From positions 124,001 to 188,000 of the forward strand of contig JAODTK010005232.1 of assembly GCA_026419785.1 (NCBI GenBank): a stretch of 64,000 nucleotides of DNA. The letters are read 5' to 3'. The stretch comes from Sclerodactyla briareus. Taxonomy: Eukaryota > Echinodermata > Holothuroidea > Dendrochirotida > Sclerodactylidae. Position 1 is the stretch's first letter; every line of letters starts with the position of its first letter. Under the pieces are notes generated by a model. It had not been told where the DNA came from. It did not search any database and saw only the letters and a list, made by a program, of their open reading frames with translations. A program made the translations under genes and the position numbers. Of the stretch, positions 53,901 to 56,940 are shown in pieces.

Positions 53901-54701
53901 CCAATACGTACATCCATATCCTGTAGGTGTGTGGCCCAAACCAAAGACTTGAGATGAACATCTAAGGGCCATTCGTAATATTGCTTAACGAGCCAAAACA
54001 ATATATTACATAACATAGGCTACTTAGTTAGTGACTTCCGTGCCCGAAATCGAATCAAATCAATGACCTAGCCCGAAATTGGTATAACCGTTTCGGAGAA
54101 ATAAAATACTGCTAACGGAAGTGTGACTACCACACACACACACAAACCTACAGGTACACACCAATACAATAACAGAAAGTGATGCAGAGTCTCCCATGAA
54201 GTTCGTTTATGTAGGCTTAGTAGATTGAACGTATTGGAAAGAGCAACAAATGTCCATTTGGTTTTTCTCATTCTAAAAAATTTTTCAGTTTGTTAAATAC
54301 AGTAAACACAGAACTTGTGTCGCTTAGAACAGTCACAGTCATTGGGCCCCTGTAGGAGTCATGGATAGGTGGTGTTTGTGCGTGAGGCCAAACTATGAAC
54401 ATTGTCCCGAGGGTTCGAAAGTGCGAATTGTTTTGCATTGAGTTAGCGTTTCGACTCCCTCATCTTCAGAATACTCTGTACACCCTGTAGGTTGACAAAC
54501 TTACTACTTACAAATGAAATCTCAATACCAAAGGTCTAGTCTAACCCCTTCCCCCCTCCTTCAAACTCAGTTCTGCAGCAAGGGTTCAAGTATTTACCAT
54601 CCTGGTATACAATACAGATCCGCTAGTCCATCCCCAGGTCCACAGGCCCATGCTAACAAACAACGATTGTTAGGTTGTTGTCAAGCGGCCCTACCAGTAA
54701 C
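2835..54701 (-). CDS. WDR35: WDR35/IFT121 gene, partial (ten recognised exons joined over introns)
   Basis: The protein is a subunit of intraflagellar transport complex A. It works in retrograde transport and in delivery of membrane proteins to the cilium. The family has two N-terminal WD40 propellers and a C-terminal TPR-like solenoid. Exons recognised, in transcript order: 54598-54701, 53264-53422, 48745-48918, 43368-43589, 28319-28379, 26669-26886, 25790-25953, 19580-19787, 18085-18209, 2835-2918. Together they cover roughly the last part of the first propeller, the second propeller and the start of the solenoid, about residues 100 to 670 of a family length near 1180. The first-propeller N-terminus and nearly all of the solenoid were not found. 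Two internal exons were also not found: one between 43.6 and 48.7 kb (human IQWNH region) and one between 28.4 and 43.4 kb (human KGLISITTCGDFC region). Identification is from memory of the family, and the order of all matches is colinear. Frames are broken in seven exons, most likely by sequencing indels. Confidence 0.93.
3235..3335 (+). repeat. Interspersed repeat copy 1 (shared with 19920-20030)
   Basis: The stretch with ATTGCCAGTTAGGAGATGAA, then CATCTAAAAGCATATA and GTTTGCCAGCC recurs in diverged form near 19920-20030 (ATTGCCAGTAAGTAGAT, AATCTAAAAGCATATAG, GTTTGCAGGCC) in the same orientation. The family is not identified. Confidence 0.6.
3627..3830. repeat. DIRS left inverted terminal repeat with outer extension
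   Basis: Positions 3669-3830 are an imperfect inverted copy of 12280-12453: both share AGCTACCTACCTT, GGCATCAACTGCCCAAA, AACTTTTGGATTCGG and AATTAAC blocks in the same order after complementing. Positions 3627-3668 extend further outward than the right repeat and are matched, inverted, by 3889-3922. Confidence 0.88.
3885..3975. repeat. DIRS internal complementary region
   Basis: The first part, TTCGTAAATAGCCCCGCTAA to GGCGGGGTTAA (3892-3922), is the inverted copy of the outer extension of the left terminal repeat (3628-3665). The second part, CTACCTACCT to GGAATCCATAACTATGC (3933-3966), is the inverted copy of the outer end of the right terminal repeat (12419-12452). A segment that joins complements of both extremities is what the DIRS replication model requires. 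Confidence 0.85.
4140..5220 (-). pseudogene. DIRS tyrosine recombinase, frame-broken
   Basis: The segment encodes the integrase of the element, a relative of phage-type tyrosine recombinases. In pieces from different frames I see VFPRNGVQ and [11 protein letters not shown] (about 4950-5030), the PWDLR-like LLGTYGGL region (about 4740-4790), KTAFLLAAA (about 4660-4700) corresponding to the usual KTAFLLALASAKRV, ILKAAGW (about 4200) and VISVYLRDV (about 4165-4190). The tyrosine in YLRD is the expected catalytic nucleophile and is present. The first catalytic arginine can only be placed in a shifted frame. At least five frame changes interrupt the domain. Confidence 0.82.
5400..6180 (-). pseudogene. 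DIRS RNase H and following connection domain, frame-broken
   Basis: Fragments include GWSAWSYM followed by EFSGIVPW (DASLTGWGA-like start of RNase H, about 6080-6120), SERHNTTV and [10 protein letters not shown] (family TDNTTVVSYINRQGGTRS, about 5690-5750), RADGLSR (family ADALSR, about 5565-5585), and WSLPTVSDG followed by VDLFAC (family PHIDLFAT, about 5460-5530). These are the order and motifs expected downstream of a DIRS reverse transcriptase. The nucleating aspartate of the TDN motif appears as RHN, so the copy looks dead at this site, or carries a base error. Confidence 0.82.
6174..6885 (-). pseudogene. DIRS reverse transcriptase, frame-broken
   Basis: The start of the domain is open and clear: [18 protein letters not shown] (about 6690-6745) matches the DIRS consensus for fingers motif 1-2. 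Then, with frame changes, come [17 protein letters not shown] (about 6480-6530, family YQFKALPFGLSTAPR), [15 protein letters not shown] in the place of YLDDWLILA (about 6360-6400), and [14 protein letters not shown] (about 6250-6290, family EKSSLTPTQKIDFLG). The catalytic YxDD box is therefore damaged in this copy: a frame change sits just before it and only one of the two aspartates survives. Confidence 0.9.
6955..9250 (-). pseudogene. DIRS gag-like region, frame-broken, Arg/Ser-rich
   Basis: This lies upstream of the reverse transcriptase where DIRS elements have gag. It is GC-rich and has several overlapping open segments (7168-7542, 7494-7902, 8430-8720, 8465-8983). The clearest feature is an Arg-Ser dipeptide-rich tract at about 8520-8660 ([19 protein letters not shown], then RERSRSRSR), with a nearby Pro/Arg-rich segment TPTPGIPP. 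No zinc knuckle was recognised. A host SR protein is unlikely, given the position inside the element bounded by inverted repeats. Confidence 0.6.
9530..11246. mobile_element. Foldback-like insertion with arrays of short palindromic units
   Basis: Both ends are built from many copies, in both orientations, of a unit near CGATAAACAGAGTTTATCG. About 155 bp lies at the left (9535-9690) and about 500 bp at the right (10745-11240). The middle (9690-10740) is ordinary AT-rich sequence with a GGCTA-repeat (10483-10500) and no recognised gene. Long inverted ends made of short tandem units are the structure of foldback transposons, including the TU elements known from sea urchin. The insert splits the GC-rich left arm of the DIRS element, so it seems to have entered later. 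I could not find a target-site duplication. Confidence 0.65.
11247..12279 (-). other. Upstream part of the DIRS element (5' leader / possible gag start)
   Basis: GC-rich sequence between the foldback-like insert and the right terminal repeat, with the same composition as the gag-like region. It has open segments on both strands (for example 11877-12257 minus and 11955-12215 plus), but none carries a motif I recognise. An A run followed by a T-rich run lies at 11511-11536. Most likely 5' leader and start of gag of the same element. Confidence 0.5.
12280..12455. repeat. DIRS right inverted terminal repeat
   Basis: Inverted, imperfect copy of 3669-3830. The shared blocks, read on the plus strand, are GTACGGTATTTTAG, CCGAATCCAAAAGTTTT, GGGCAGTTGATGCC and AAGGTAGGTAGCT. 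This is the 5' end of the minus-strand element. Confidence 0.88.
12456..14360. other. Intron sequence, nothing recognised
   Basis: AT-rich intron with short chance frames only (for example 12758-12982, 13784-14059). No motif, splice-bounded exon or repeat family was recognised. Confidence 0.5.
14360..15430 (+). repeat. Tandem-cored interspersed repeat, family E, copy 1
   Basis: Contains diverged tandem units with the phrases TTTCATGGGAATC, GCATAAATTATGCAAA, GACATT or GACACAT, GATGACTCCATTGACC and AACTGAAGGTAAACC. It closes with the tail phrase AAAATTTCGTCAAAATTAGCC and TCAGGCGAAACGAAAA. The same phrases in the same order recur at 24360-24760, 53625-54165 and 60620-61640. Confidence 0.7.
15431..16840. 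other. Intron sequence, nothing recognised
   Basis: No exon, repeat family or motif was recognised; only short chance frames. Confidence 0.5.
16840..17463 (+). mobile_element. Pearl/Helentron-like element, short copy (copy D)
   Basis: Carries the family phrases GGCCTTGACCTTGACCTTCA, CACAAGGTCAAAGTTGTCC, a (GATA)n run at about 17385-17411, and the terminal hairpin TAGCTCAACCAG / CTGGTTTGAGCTA at 17429-17457 followed by A. It has few or no copies of the long core tandem repeat found in the other copies. Confidence 0.7.
17464..18084. other. Intron sequence, nothing recognised
   Basis: No recognisable exon or repeat apart from ordinary AT-rich sequence and a G run near 17670. Confidence 0.5.
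18085..18209 (-). CDS. WDR35: WDR35 exon ([14 protein letters not shown] ... LLDEVMKD)
   Basis: Translation gives [14 protein letters not shown] in one frame and VLLDEVMKD in another, matching human [22 protein letters not shown]. The shift is explained by a two-base GT duplication in a GTGTGTTG run. A second slip lies near the 5' end of the exon. The acceptor is GTGACAG and the donor GTATGT. The exon marks the linker from propeller to solenoid. The intron that follows is about 15 kb long and holds the DIRS element. Confidence 0.92.
18210..19579. other. Intron sequence, nothing recognised
   Basis: Includes a T run at about 18699-18712 and a C-rich patch near 19270-19300. No exon or repeat family was recognised. 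Confidence 0.5.
19580..19787 (-). CDS. WDR35: WDR35 exon (LAIIDISG ... WDMRWAEDN ... FRNLDPE)
   Basis: The exon begins after a TTACCAG acceptor with [18 protein letters not shown] and ends, in a different frame, with [30 protein letters not shown] and a GTGAGG donor. Both halves match the family very closely; the join around 19690 has lost a few bases where the family reads ELLKLERRD. This is the end of the second propeller. Confidence 0.96.
19920..20030 (+). repeat. Interspersed repeat copy 2 (shared with 3235-3335)
   Basis: See the entry at 3235. The two copies sit in different WDR35 introns in the same orientation. Confidence 0.6.
20031..22959. other. Intron sequence, nothing recognised
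   Basis: Short chance frames only. Positions 24050-24190 further on contain a TTTTATGATTTTTATGATTT stretch that faintly resembles the TTTTATGCC segment at 20040-20115, perhaps another old repeat. Confidence 0.45.
22960..23540 (+). repeat. Degenerate tandem repeat, family F, copy 1
   Basis: Diverged units of roughly 150 bp with the phrases TTTTGACT, GTTGATCCCAAAATGGACCC, TGACCCC or TTGACCCCAAG, and TCCTGAACACCCCATATG, repeated about four times. A related array lies at 43740-45010. Confidence 0.55.
24360..24760 (+). repeat. Tandem-cored interspersed repeat, family E, copy 2 (partial)
   Basis: Repeats of CACCAAGTTTTGTGAGAATCC, GCATAACTTATGCATATT, ACATCGAATGACC and AACTGAAAGTGAACCAT, as in the copy at 14360. 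The closing tail of the family was not seen here. Confidence 0.6.
25200..25812. repeat. 67-68 bp minisatellite that repeats an exon end and its 5' splice site
   Basis: Eight near-identical units begin (plus strand, GTACCT) at 25313, 25380, 25448, 25516, 25584, 25652, 25719 and 25786. Two diverged units lie to the left near 25202 and 25249. On the minus strand every unit contains TCCCTCAACTGTAACTC, then RAG, then GTACGC: the last bases of the WDR35 exon plus its donor. The rightmost copy (25786) is the exon end itself. Units alternate C or T at one site and one or two extra A, giving 67 or 68 bp. Confidence 0.95.
25790..25953 (-). CDS. WDR35: WDR35 exon ([10 protein letters not shown] ... SLNCNS)
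   Basis: Intact frame from acceptor CTCCTTCCAG to donor GTACGC. It encodes [20 protein letters not shown], then [12 protein letters not shown] and AISLNCNS, matching human [26 protein letters not shown] and QLSLNCNS. The codon split at the end (AG plus T) joins with the next exon to restore [10 protein letters not shown]. The exon tail and its 5' splice site form part of the repeat unit of the minisatellite that follows in the intron (25200-25812). Confidence 0.98.
25954..26668. other. Intron between two clean WDR35 exons
   Basis: About 0.7 kb of AT-rich intron. Nothing else recognised. Confidence 0.6.
26669..26886 (-). CDS. WDR35: WDR35 exon (REAFYIWQF ... [10 protein letters not shown])
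   Basis: The frame is intact over 218 bp, from a TGTAAG acceptor to a GTAAGT donor. It encodes [44 protein letters not shown] and MLDFSKAFA. These match the WDR35 second-propeller segments [41 protein letters not shown] and VLDYSK. This is one of the cleanest exons and the firmest anchor for naming the gene. Confidence 0.98.
26887..28318. other. Intron sequence, nothing recognised
   Basis: A G run of 12 lies at 27661-27672. No repeat family or exon was recognised. Confidence 0.55.
28319..28379 (-). CDS. WDR35: WDR35 exon ([13 protein letters not shown])
   Basis: A short 61 bp exon with an intact frame. It starts after a pyrimidine-rich TTTCACCACAG acceptor and ends at GTGAGT. It encodes [20 protein letters not shown], matching the human [20 protein letters not shown] almost residue for residue. 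The exon ends after the first base of a codon, which joins to AG of the next exon to give a glutamate, in agreement with the family. The first tandem-cored repeat element begins only about 45 bp upstream on the intron side. Confidence 0.97.
28424..30548 (+). mobile_element. Pearl/Helentron-like element with tandem core (copy A)
   Basis: Starts near GTGCTATCGCTCAAAC. It has a unique left part with GACCTTCAACGTGCACA and similar phrases. A core of diverged units follows with a spacing of about 145-150 bp (GACCATCATTATGAC at 29491, 29640, 29912 and 30206), each with a GGGCCCTCGGGCCC palindrome. It ends with a (GGAT)n/(GATA)n microsatellite (30431-30486) and the hairpin TAGCTCAACAAG / CTGGTTGAGCTA (30516-30545) followed by AAAA. 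Left unique part, tandem core, tetranucleotide microsatellite and terminal hairpin are the layout of pearl and DINE-1-type non-autonomous Helentrons. Confidence 0.75.
30549..31754. other. Intron sequence, nothing recognised
   Basis: Includes a 107-codon chance frame (30813-31136 plus) without recognisable motifs. Confidence 0.5.
31755..32245. repeat. Minisatellite, unit about 24-25 bp
   Basis: About twenty copies of a unit near AGATGATCGCTGACCGTAGTG followed by CTCT. The copies are full of single-base gains and losses and are interrupted by a T-rich patch near 32070-32095. The indel-rich noise contrasts with the clean minisatellite at 25.2-25.8 kb. Confidence 0.9.
32955..33613 (-). CDS. Unassigned exon-like block (possible 3' exon), frame-broken
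   Basis: On the minus strand a very good acceptor, TTTCTTTTCCTAATAG, precedes a coding-like stretch. Fragments: [20 protein letters not shown] and then GGKMLRL (about 33480-33545), [20 protein letters not shown] (about 33350-33410), [20 protein letters not shown] (about 33170-33235), and further [18 protein letters not shown] (about 33085-33140). A stop falls near 32955. The first half has the look of a beta-sandwich domain of F5/8 type C kind, but I do not recognise the protein. It is not part of any WDR35 I know. It could be a nested gene, a retrocopy or a captured exon. Confidence 0.4.
33731..36695 (+). mobile_element. Pearl/Helentron-like element with tandem core (copy B)
   Basis: Begins GGTGCTGTAGTCAAACCA and ends with the hairpin TAGCTCAACCAG / CTGGTTTAGCTG at 36661-36690. 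The core units carry GTAGGAGGA, GGGCCCTCGGGCC and GAACACCC phrases as in copy A. A short tetranucleotide stretch (GATAGATCTATTAGATAAG) precedes the hairpin. The core is split by an insert at about 35603-36375. Many small indels suggest noisy sequence. Confidence 0.75.
35603..36375. mobile_element. Small insert with inverted ends inside copy B
   Basis: The left end reads GTCAAGAATTTTCCGC and the right end, complemented, GTGCCAGAATTTTCTGC, an imperfect terminal inverted repeat. The host phrase CCCGAAGGTA stands on both sides (35590-35599 and 36379-36388), as expected for a target-site duplication of about 10-15 bp. Interior GCGGAA and AGCAGAA repeats lie near the ends. No coding potential seen, so a non-autonomous DNA element is likely. 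Confidence 0.6.
36696..39382. other. Intron sequence with one unusually long open frame
   Basis: Apart from the open frame at 37180-37680 (minus) I see no recognisable exon or repeat. Confidence 0.45.
37180..37680 (-). CDS. Orphan open frame of 166 codons, function unknown
   Basis: An uninterrupted frame of 166 codons in a region where other frames are short. The C-terminal half, with [20 protein letters not shown] and then [15 protein letters not shown], looks protein-like in composition, with a mix of charged and aromatic residues. No domain, signal peptide or membrane segment is recognised. It has no evident splice-bounded partner. It may be a gene fragment, transposon debris or chance. 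Confidence 0.25.
   Translation of the reverse strand: MSNIFVNIFIVQMNEFPTCDNSLCSCVTYISHWSSASPLITDILQLSIPVFIHSHSTEDLTNFMINFHSRYSSHRPNLLKYEQNMTYSLGSINPFSRFLDGHRVFCRTGKMDFDLDSMESFPNRPTVCNCMPRHLLLRLDNFYPLGSLHDSYYKTATLHTASLVPS
39478..42800 (+). mobile_element. Pearl/Helentron-like element with tandem core (copy C)
   Basis: Starts GCTGTAGCTCAAACCAC (39479-39495) and ends at the hairpin with CTGGTTTGAGCTA (42785-42797) followed by AAAA. The 12 bp TAGCTCAAACCA at the start and TGGTTTGAGCTA at the end form terminal inverted repeats. The core units (GACCATCACTATGAACG, GTAGGAG, GGGCCCCTCGGGCCC, CTGAACACCC) match copies A and B. The left part is interrupted between about 39755 and 41047 by an unrelated insert. 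Confidence 0.75.
39755..41047. mobile_element. Insert of unknown type inside copy C
   Basis: Alignment of copy C with copy A leaves off at about 39755 (ATCAAAGAA) and resumes at about 41048 (GACTGTTTTTGCT), so the 1.3 kb between is extra. It contains a G run (40763-40790, broken by one T) and no recognised coding sequence or terminal repeat. Target duplication not seen. A deletion in the other copies is an alternative. Confidence 0.5.
43368..43589 (-). CDS. WDR35: WDR35 exon ([14 protein letters not shown] segment)
   Basis: The acceptor is TTCCTCACAG and the donor GTAAGT. The exon starts HLRTLK (family EHLGTLK), passes through ALAVDS, and ends with [20 protein letters not shown] and [10 protein letters not shown], which match the family closely. 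Two or three indels break the frame in the first half, for example after the WEG-like segment; the second half is open. It lies 237 bp downstream (in + coordinates) of the right end of the nested hAT element at 39383-43130. Confidence 0.93.
43740..45010 (+). repeat. Degenerate tandem repeat, family F, copy 2
   Basis: Units with TGACCTTTGACCTC, TTTCTGATCGCCC or TTCCTGAATCCC, CATCCAATCT, TTTGTAGGAGTAGAAG and TGCTTGACCATTCAAACGG recur two or three times. The array is interrupted by the LINE fragment at 43887-44634. The unit resembles the repeat at 22960-23540. Confidence 0.55.
43887..44634 (+). mobile_element. 5'-truncated CR1-clade LINE fragment with target-site duplication
   Basis: Only the C-terminal end of the reverse-transcriptase ORF is present. 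Recognisable pieces are [13 protein letters not shown], then [20 protein letters not shown] (about 43966-44030), APIYLRDAY (about 44046-44072) and the LRNLLKHTF-like end (about 44240-44275). This is the conserved tail of CR1/L2-like LINEs (family LHWLPVRQRIDFKILLLTYK). The 3' tail runs through GGGCGCTATAAAGC to TTATTTATTATTTA. The 8 bp TAGAAGTT stands directly at both ends (43879-43886 and 44635-44642), a perfect target-site duplication. The ORF has frame changes. Confidence 0.88.
45011..46760. other. Intron sequence, nothing firmly recognised
   Basis: An 84-codon minus-strand frame at 45384-45638 was considered as a missing WDR35 exon and not accepted. A G run lies at about 46664-46675. Confidence 0.45.
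46780..46860 (+). repeat. tRNA-like SINE head
   Basis: The sequence GGTACAGTGTCGGTCTTTTG is a fair RNA polymerase III A box region, and GGGTTCGAATCCC (46831-46843) is a perfect B box. Spacing fits a tRNA-derived SINE promoter. The body probably continues downstream toward 47.2 kb, but I could not find its end or a target duplication. A functional tRNA gene is unlikely, because acceptor-stem pairing is not seen. Confidence 0.55.
47250..48744. other. Intron sequence, nothing recognised
   Basis: Short chance frames only (for example 47407-47790 plus). Confidence 0.45.
48745..48918 (-). CDS. WDR35: WDR35 exon (IDWYNG ... FDNGR segment)
   Basis: The acceptor CTGTCTCCACAG and donor GTAAGT are both good consensus sites. 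The translation contains ANATGAAG, then [10 protein letters not shown], then KPSLAI, FDNGR and IM, matching human NVTGAIS, AGIHWYHG, PCLAVCFDNGR and QIM in order. The frame slips at least twice, once at a run of G near 48870 and once around the FDNGR motif. The exon encodes part of the first propeller near the inter-propeller boundary. Confidence 0.87.
48919..52772. other. Intron sequence, nothing recognised
   Basis: Contains a C run at about 50608-50618, T runs, and a 163-codon chance-like frame (50654-51145 plus) with no recognised domain. No exon seen. Confidence 0.45.
52773..53257. repeat. Tandem duplication abutting a WDR35 5' splice site
   Basis: Two head-to-tail copies start near 52773 and 52986. 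Both share TTGGCTGCCAGTT-like and ATGAACAATAG phrases, CATCATGGGATA, AATAATGGGTGGAA, AATAAAATATGCAAAC, CAAGTACT and CAGTTGACTGTAAC, and close with CACAGAGCAGTACTC. The second copy has an inner duplication of TCAAGTACTGAGCAGTTGAC (about 53130-53210). It ends at 53255, immediately before the donor at 53258-53263 of exon 53264-53422. Confidence 0.85.
53264..53422 (-). CDS. WDR35: WDR35 exon ([13 protein letters not shown] segment)
   Basis: The exon starts after the acceptor CTTCCACAG and ends at a GTAAGT donor. The residues [16 protein letters not shown] are nearly identical to the WDR35 family and are followed, across shifted frames, by HVAWS, MLLFGM and the YENQGNY-like end (human IYDNQGNF). 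At least three small frame shifts are needed to follow the family sequence. On the intron side the donor is directly abutted by the second copy of a roughly 215-270 bp tandem duplication (see 52773-53257). Confidence 0.9.
53625..54165 (+). repeat. Tandem-cored interspersed repeat, family E, copy 3
   Basis: Begins with TTAGCACATTGAATGACC and AAAATTTCAGG phrases. It continues with ACCAAGTTTCATGAGATCC and closes with GACTTCCGTGCCCGAAA, GTTTCGGAGAAATAAAATAC and an (AC)n run at 54131-54145. The order matches the copy at 60620-61640. Confidence 0.65.
54598..54701 (-). CDS. WDR35: WDR35 exon (first WD40 propeller)
   Basis: This is the most 5' exon I can recognise. It begins after a TTCTGCAG acceptor and ends at a GTAAAT donor. 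The last part reads RICIVYQDG, matching the conserved KICIVYEDG of WDR35 and running on into VIVGSVDG of the next exon. The earlier part matches the NNRNKSVVRSMSW segment only if frames are changed, so at least two small indels are present. Exons upstream of this one (the protein N-terminus) were not found between here and 64 kb. They may lie beyond the window or be too degraded to see. Confidence 0.78.
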
Positions 54702-54829
54702 CTGCAGAACAAAAGTCGTTAAGCATTTCAGCTGTGAATACCAAGACAGGGCTGTGGTTGTCAAGAAGAACCATACAGATCAAGTGTATGGGAACATAAT
54801 TGTGTTCATTCATACCTATCAATCATCAT

Positions 54830-55420
54830 TTAACTTAATTGGCCAATTTCGGTCAGCTGACCGGGTTGATCCTGTGAATCTAACAACGTCACACAGCAAC
54901 CACCAATGAGAACATACAAGGCATGACTAATACGCAAATACGACATCACTCGGTTCTGCTTATGGACAATCCAATCACACGTTCCTGATTTCTCACTTTC
55001 AGTCAACCGACATCCCCCGTGTTTTGATCGTTCGGAATTCAAACTCAAATTCAAACTATCCTGCAGTGTCGAAATCTGATCTCTTAGGAGATTCTGCCGA
55101 TGCTCTATAGAGGCAGCTGATATCTCATCGTTTAAACAGTCACCCGTACTCGCACAAAACTCACGGTTTGGACTCCTGTGGCTTGCATACTTACCCATAT
55201 TGCACTTTGCACTGCACACCCCATGCCATTGACATCTGGCACATCTTTCACAGTAGTCCTGGGCGGCCCCCTATCGTTTCCTCCTTACATTGCCAGTTGA
55301 ACATTTCATTTGTAAGCATCTTGGCTAAGAATGCATTGCCGCGAATCCGCATCTCTTTTAATCATTGTGCACACTTGCAGAGGCATTTTTCCCTTCCGAC
55401 TTCAACCTATGGATAAATTA
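54830..55420 (-). CDS. Unassigned cysteine-rich coding-like segment
   Basis: On the minus strand a frame of 129 codons (54830-55219) and a second open stretch just upstream give MRIRGNAFLAKMLTNEMFNW, then CERCARCQWHGVCSAKCNM, then SIEHRQNLLRDQISTLQDSL. The cysteine spacing CxxCxxCxxxxxC is suggestive, and the last part has a heptad-like pattern. A GTAAGT donor-like site lies at 55194-55189. It is upstream of the first recognised WDR35 exon in transcript order but matches no WDR35 segment. It may be another gene's exon or chance. Confidence 0.25.
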
Positions 55421-56864
55421 TCCTTAGTGGAAGATCCTACTGTAAAAGATTGCCAGATTGTTCAATGGCGCGGGGCTGGGGGCGAAGTGCAATTGTGTTA
55501 AGTTTTGAGTGAGTGAATAATTTCACTATCACGACAGTGTCTTGGCATGGCATTTGCATGCAATAACCCGCAATTGCGCTACGCCTACTATAATGGAGCA
55601 TCTTGTTCCACTCACAATCTGACACGTACTATAATTTATGCCTCTGCCAAACATGTTCTGCACTTCAGTCCGTCCACAAAGAAACTGAGGCAGCACTAAC
55701 ATGTGCATATTTTTTTTTTCACAATGTCAAATGTGGTAGAGTGTGATTTCTGTTCATATACACACTGTAGGGTATTAAAGAGCTTGTACATGAACGAAAG
55801 CTAATGGGATTGTGGCACATGATGATGTACTCCGCAGGTTGATTCTATGGAATGCCGATGCGCCACAAATTATGCTGCCTTAGTCGTTCGATACGTTAAT
55901 CTAAGCGTATAAGAACAACCGAGAAGTCATTATTCCTCCTATGTCCAATGCCACATAAGGATAAAAGTTGCTCGTTTAAAATCGCCAATAAATCGGTGGC
56001 TGAAAAATTATCACCGTTTGCGCAAAATTCAAGGCAAGTCTGGTATTACCCATCAGTTTTCAGTGCCGTAATTGAGTTCCTTATTCTTATGGCACCGTCC
56101 ATGTTGTATAATGACTTCTTTCTCTCAATTCGTTCGTCTATTTCGTGCGGGCCATACTAATGACTTAGTTGGTGTTTTAGTTTGGTGTTTTTGCTGCCCA
56201 GAATGGAAATTTGCGTTCCCGTGTGGAATTTGGCTGAAATTTGAAGAAATAACGCAAAATCACAATTGGGCTTTATTTGAGTGTTTCTATGCTATTCATC
56301 CGAGCAGACTAGCTTCGGTATGGCTTCCTGAAACCCGTTACCTCAAGATCTCTCCACGTCTGAATCTGGTATGTAGTCACTTCAGTGCGCAGAATCCTAC
56401 AAATTTGGGTGAGGGGGGACGCAGAACACAACTTTTGATGAATTGTTGTGTGTTACTATCTAAGCAGGAGCGCCACCATTGGTTGGCGAGGATGTACCCT
56501 AAAAATTTTGGGTTTTAAACCTCCCAGATGGCCGGAACGGCACTTCTGAGCGTTGTGAGCTATGTACCGAGTCATAAAACTGGTGTCATGTCTGACATAA
56601 TAGTATTAGATTATTAATAAAATGGATGTTAGAAGAATGATAATGCATTATCAGATGGGCTCTTGGAGACAGCAAATTCTTGCTGAGGGAGTCCGGGGAA
56701 AGGGATTGTCAAACCTTCGCACACTCCCCCCCCCCCCCCCCCCAACCTGAGAAGAAAATCGATTTCGTCCTTTATTACGGTGAATTTCCAGTGCCATGAT
56801 CGAGACTGAGTAATTATGATGGCTCACTCGGGTAGCTCCTTCCCACCCCCAGTTGGGCCACATC

Positions 56865-56940
56865 CCAGTGGTCACGTGGTTAGCGTATACGGACTTGCAT
56901 TATGTTAGGGGTTTTTAGGTCGACTCCGTAGGCTGGGCGA
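56865..56940 (+). repeat. Possible tRNA-like SINE head
   Basis: GTGGTTAGCGTATACGGAC resembles an A box and AGGTCGACTCC an imperfect B box, with plausible spacing. It lies inside the 4.6 kb inverted-repeat element. No end or target duplication was found. Confidence 0.35.

Noticed and set aside
56072-56518. 148-codon plus frame as a transposase
   Set aside because: It lies largely in the left inverted arm and its similarity to the frame at 59591-59788 (minus) is due to the inverted repeat; no catalytic motif seen.
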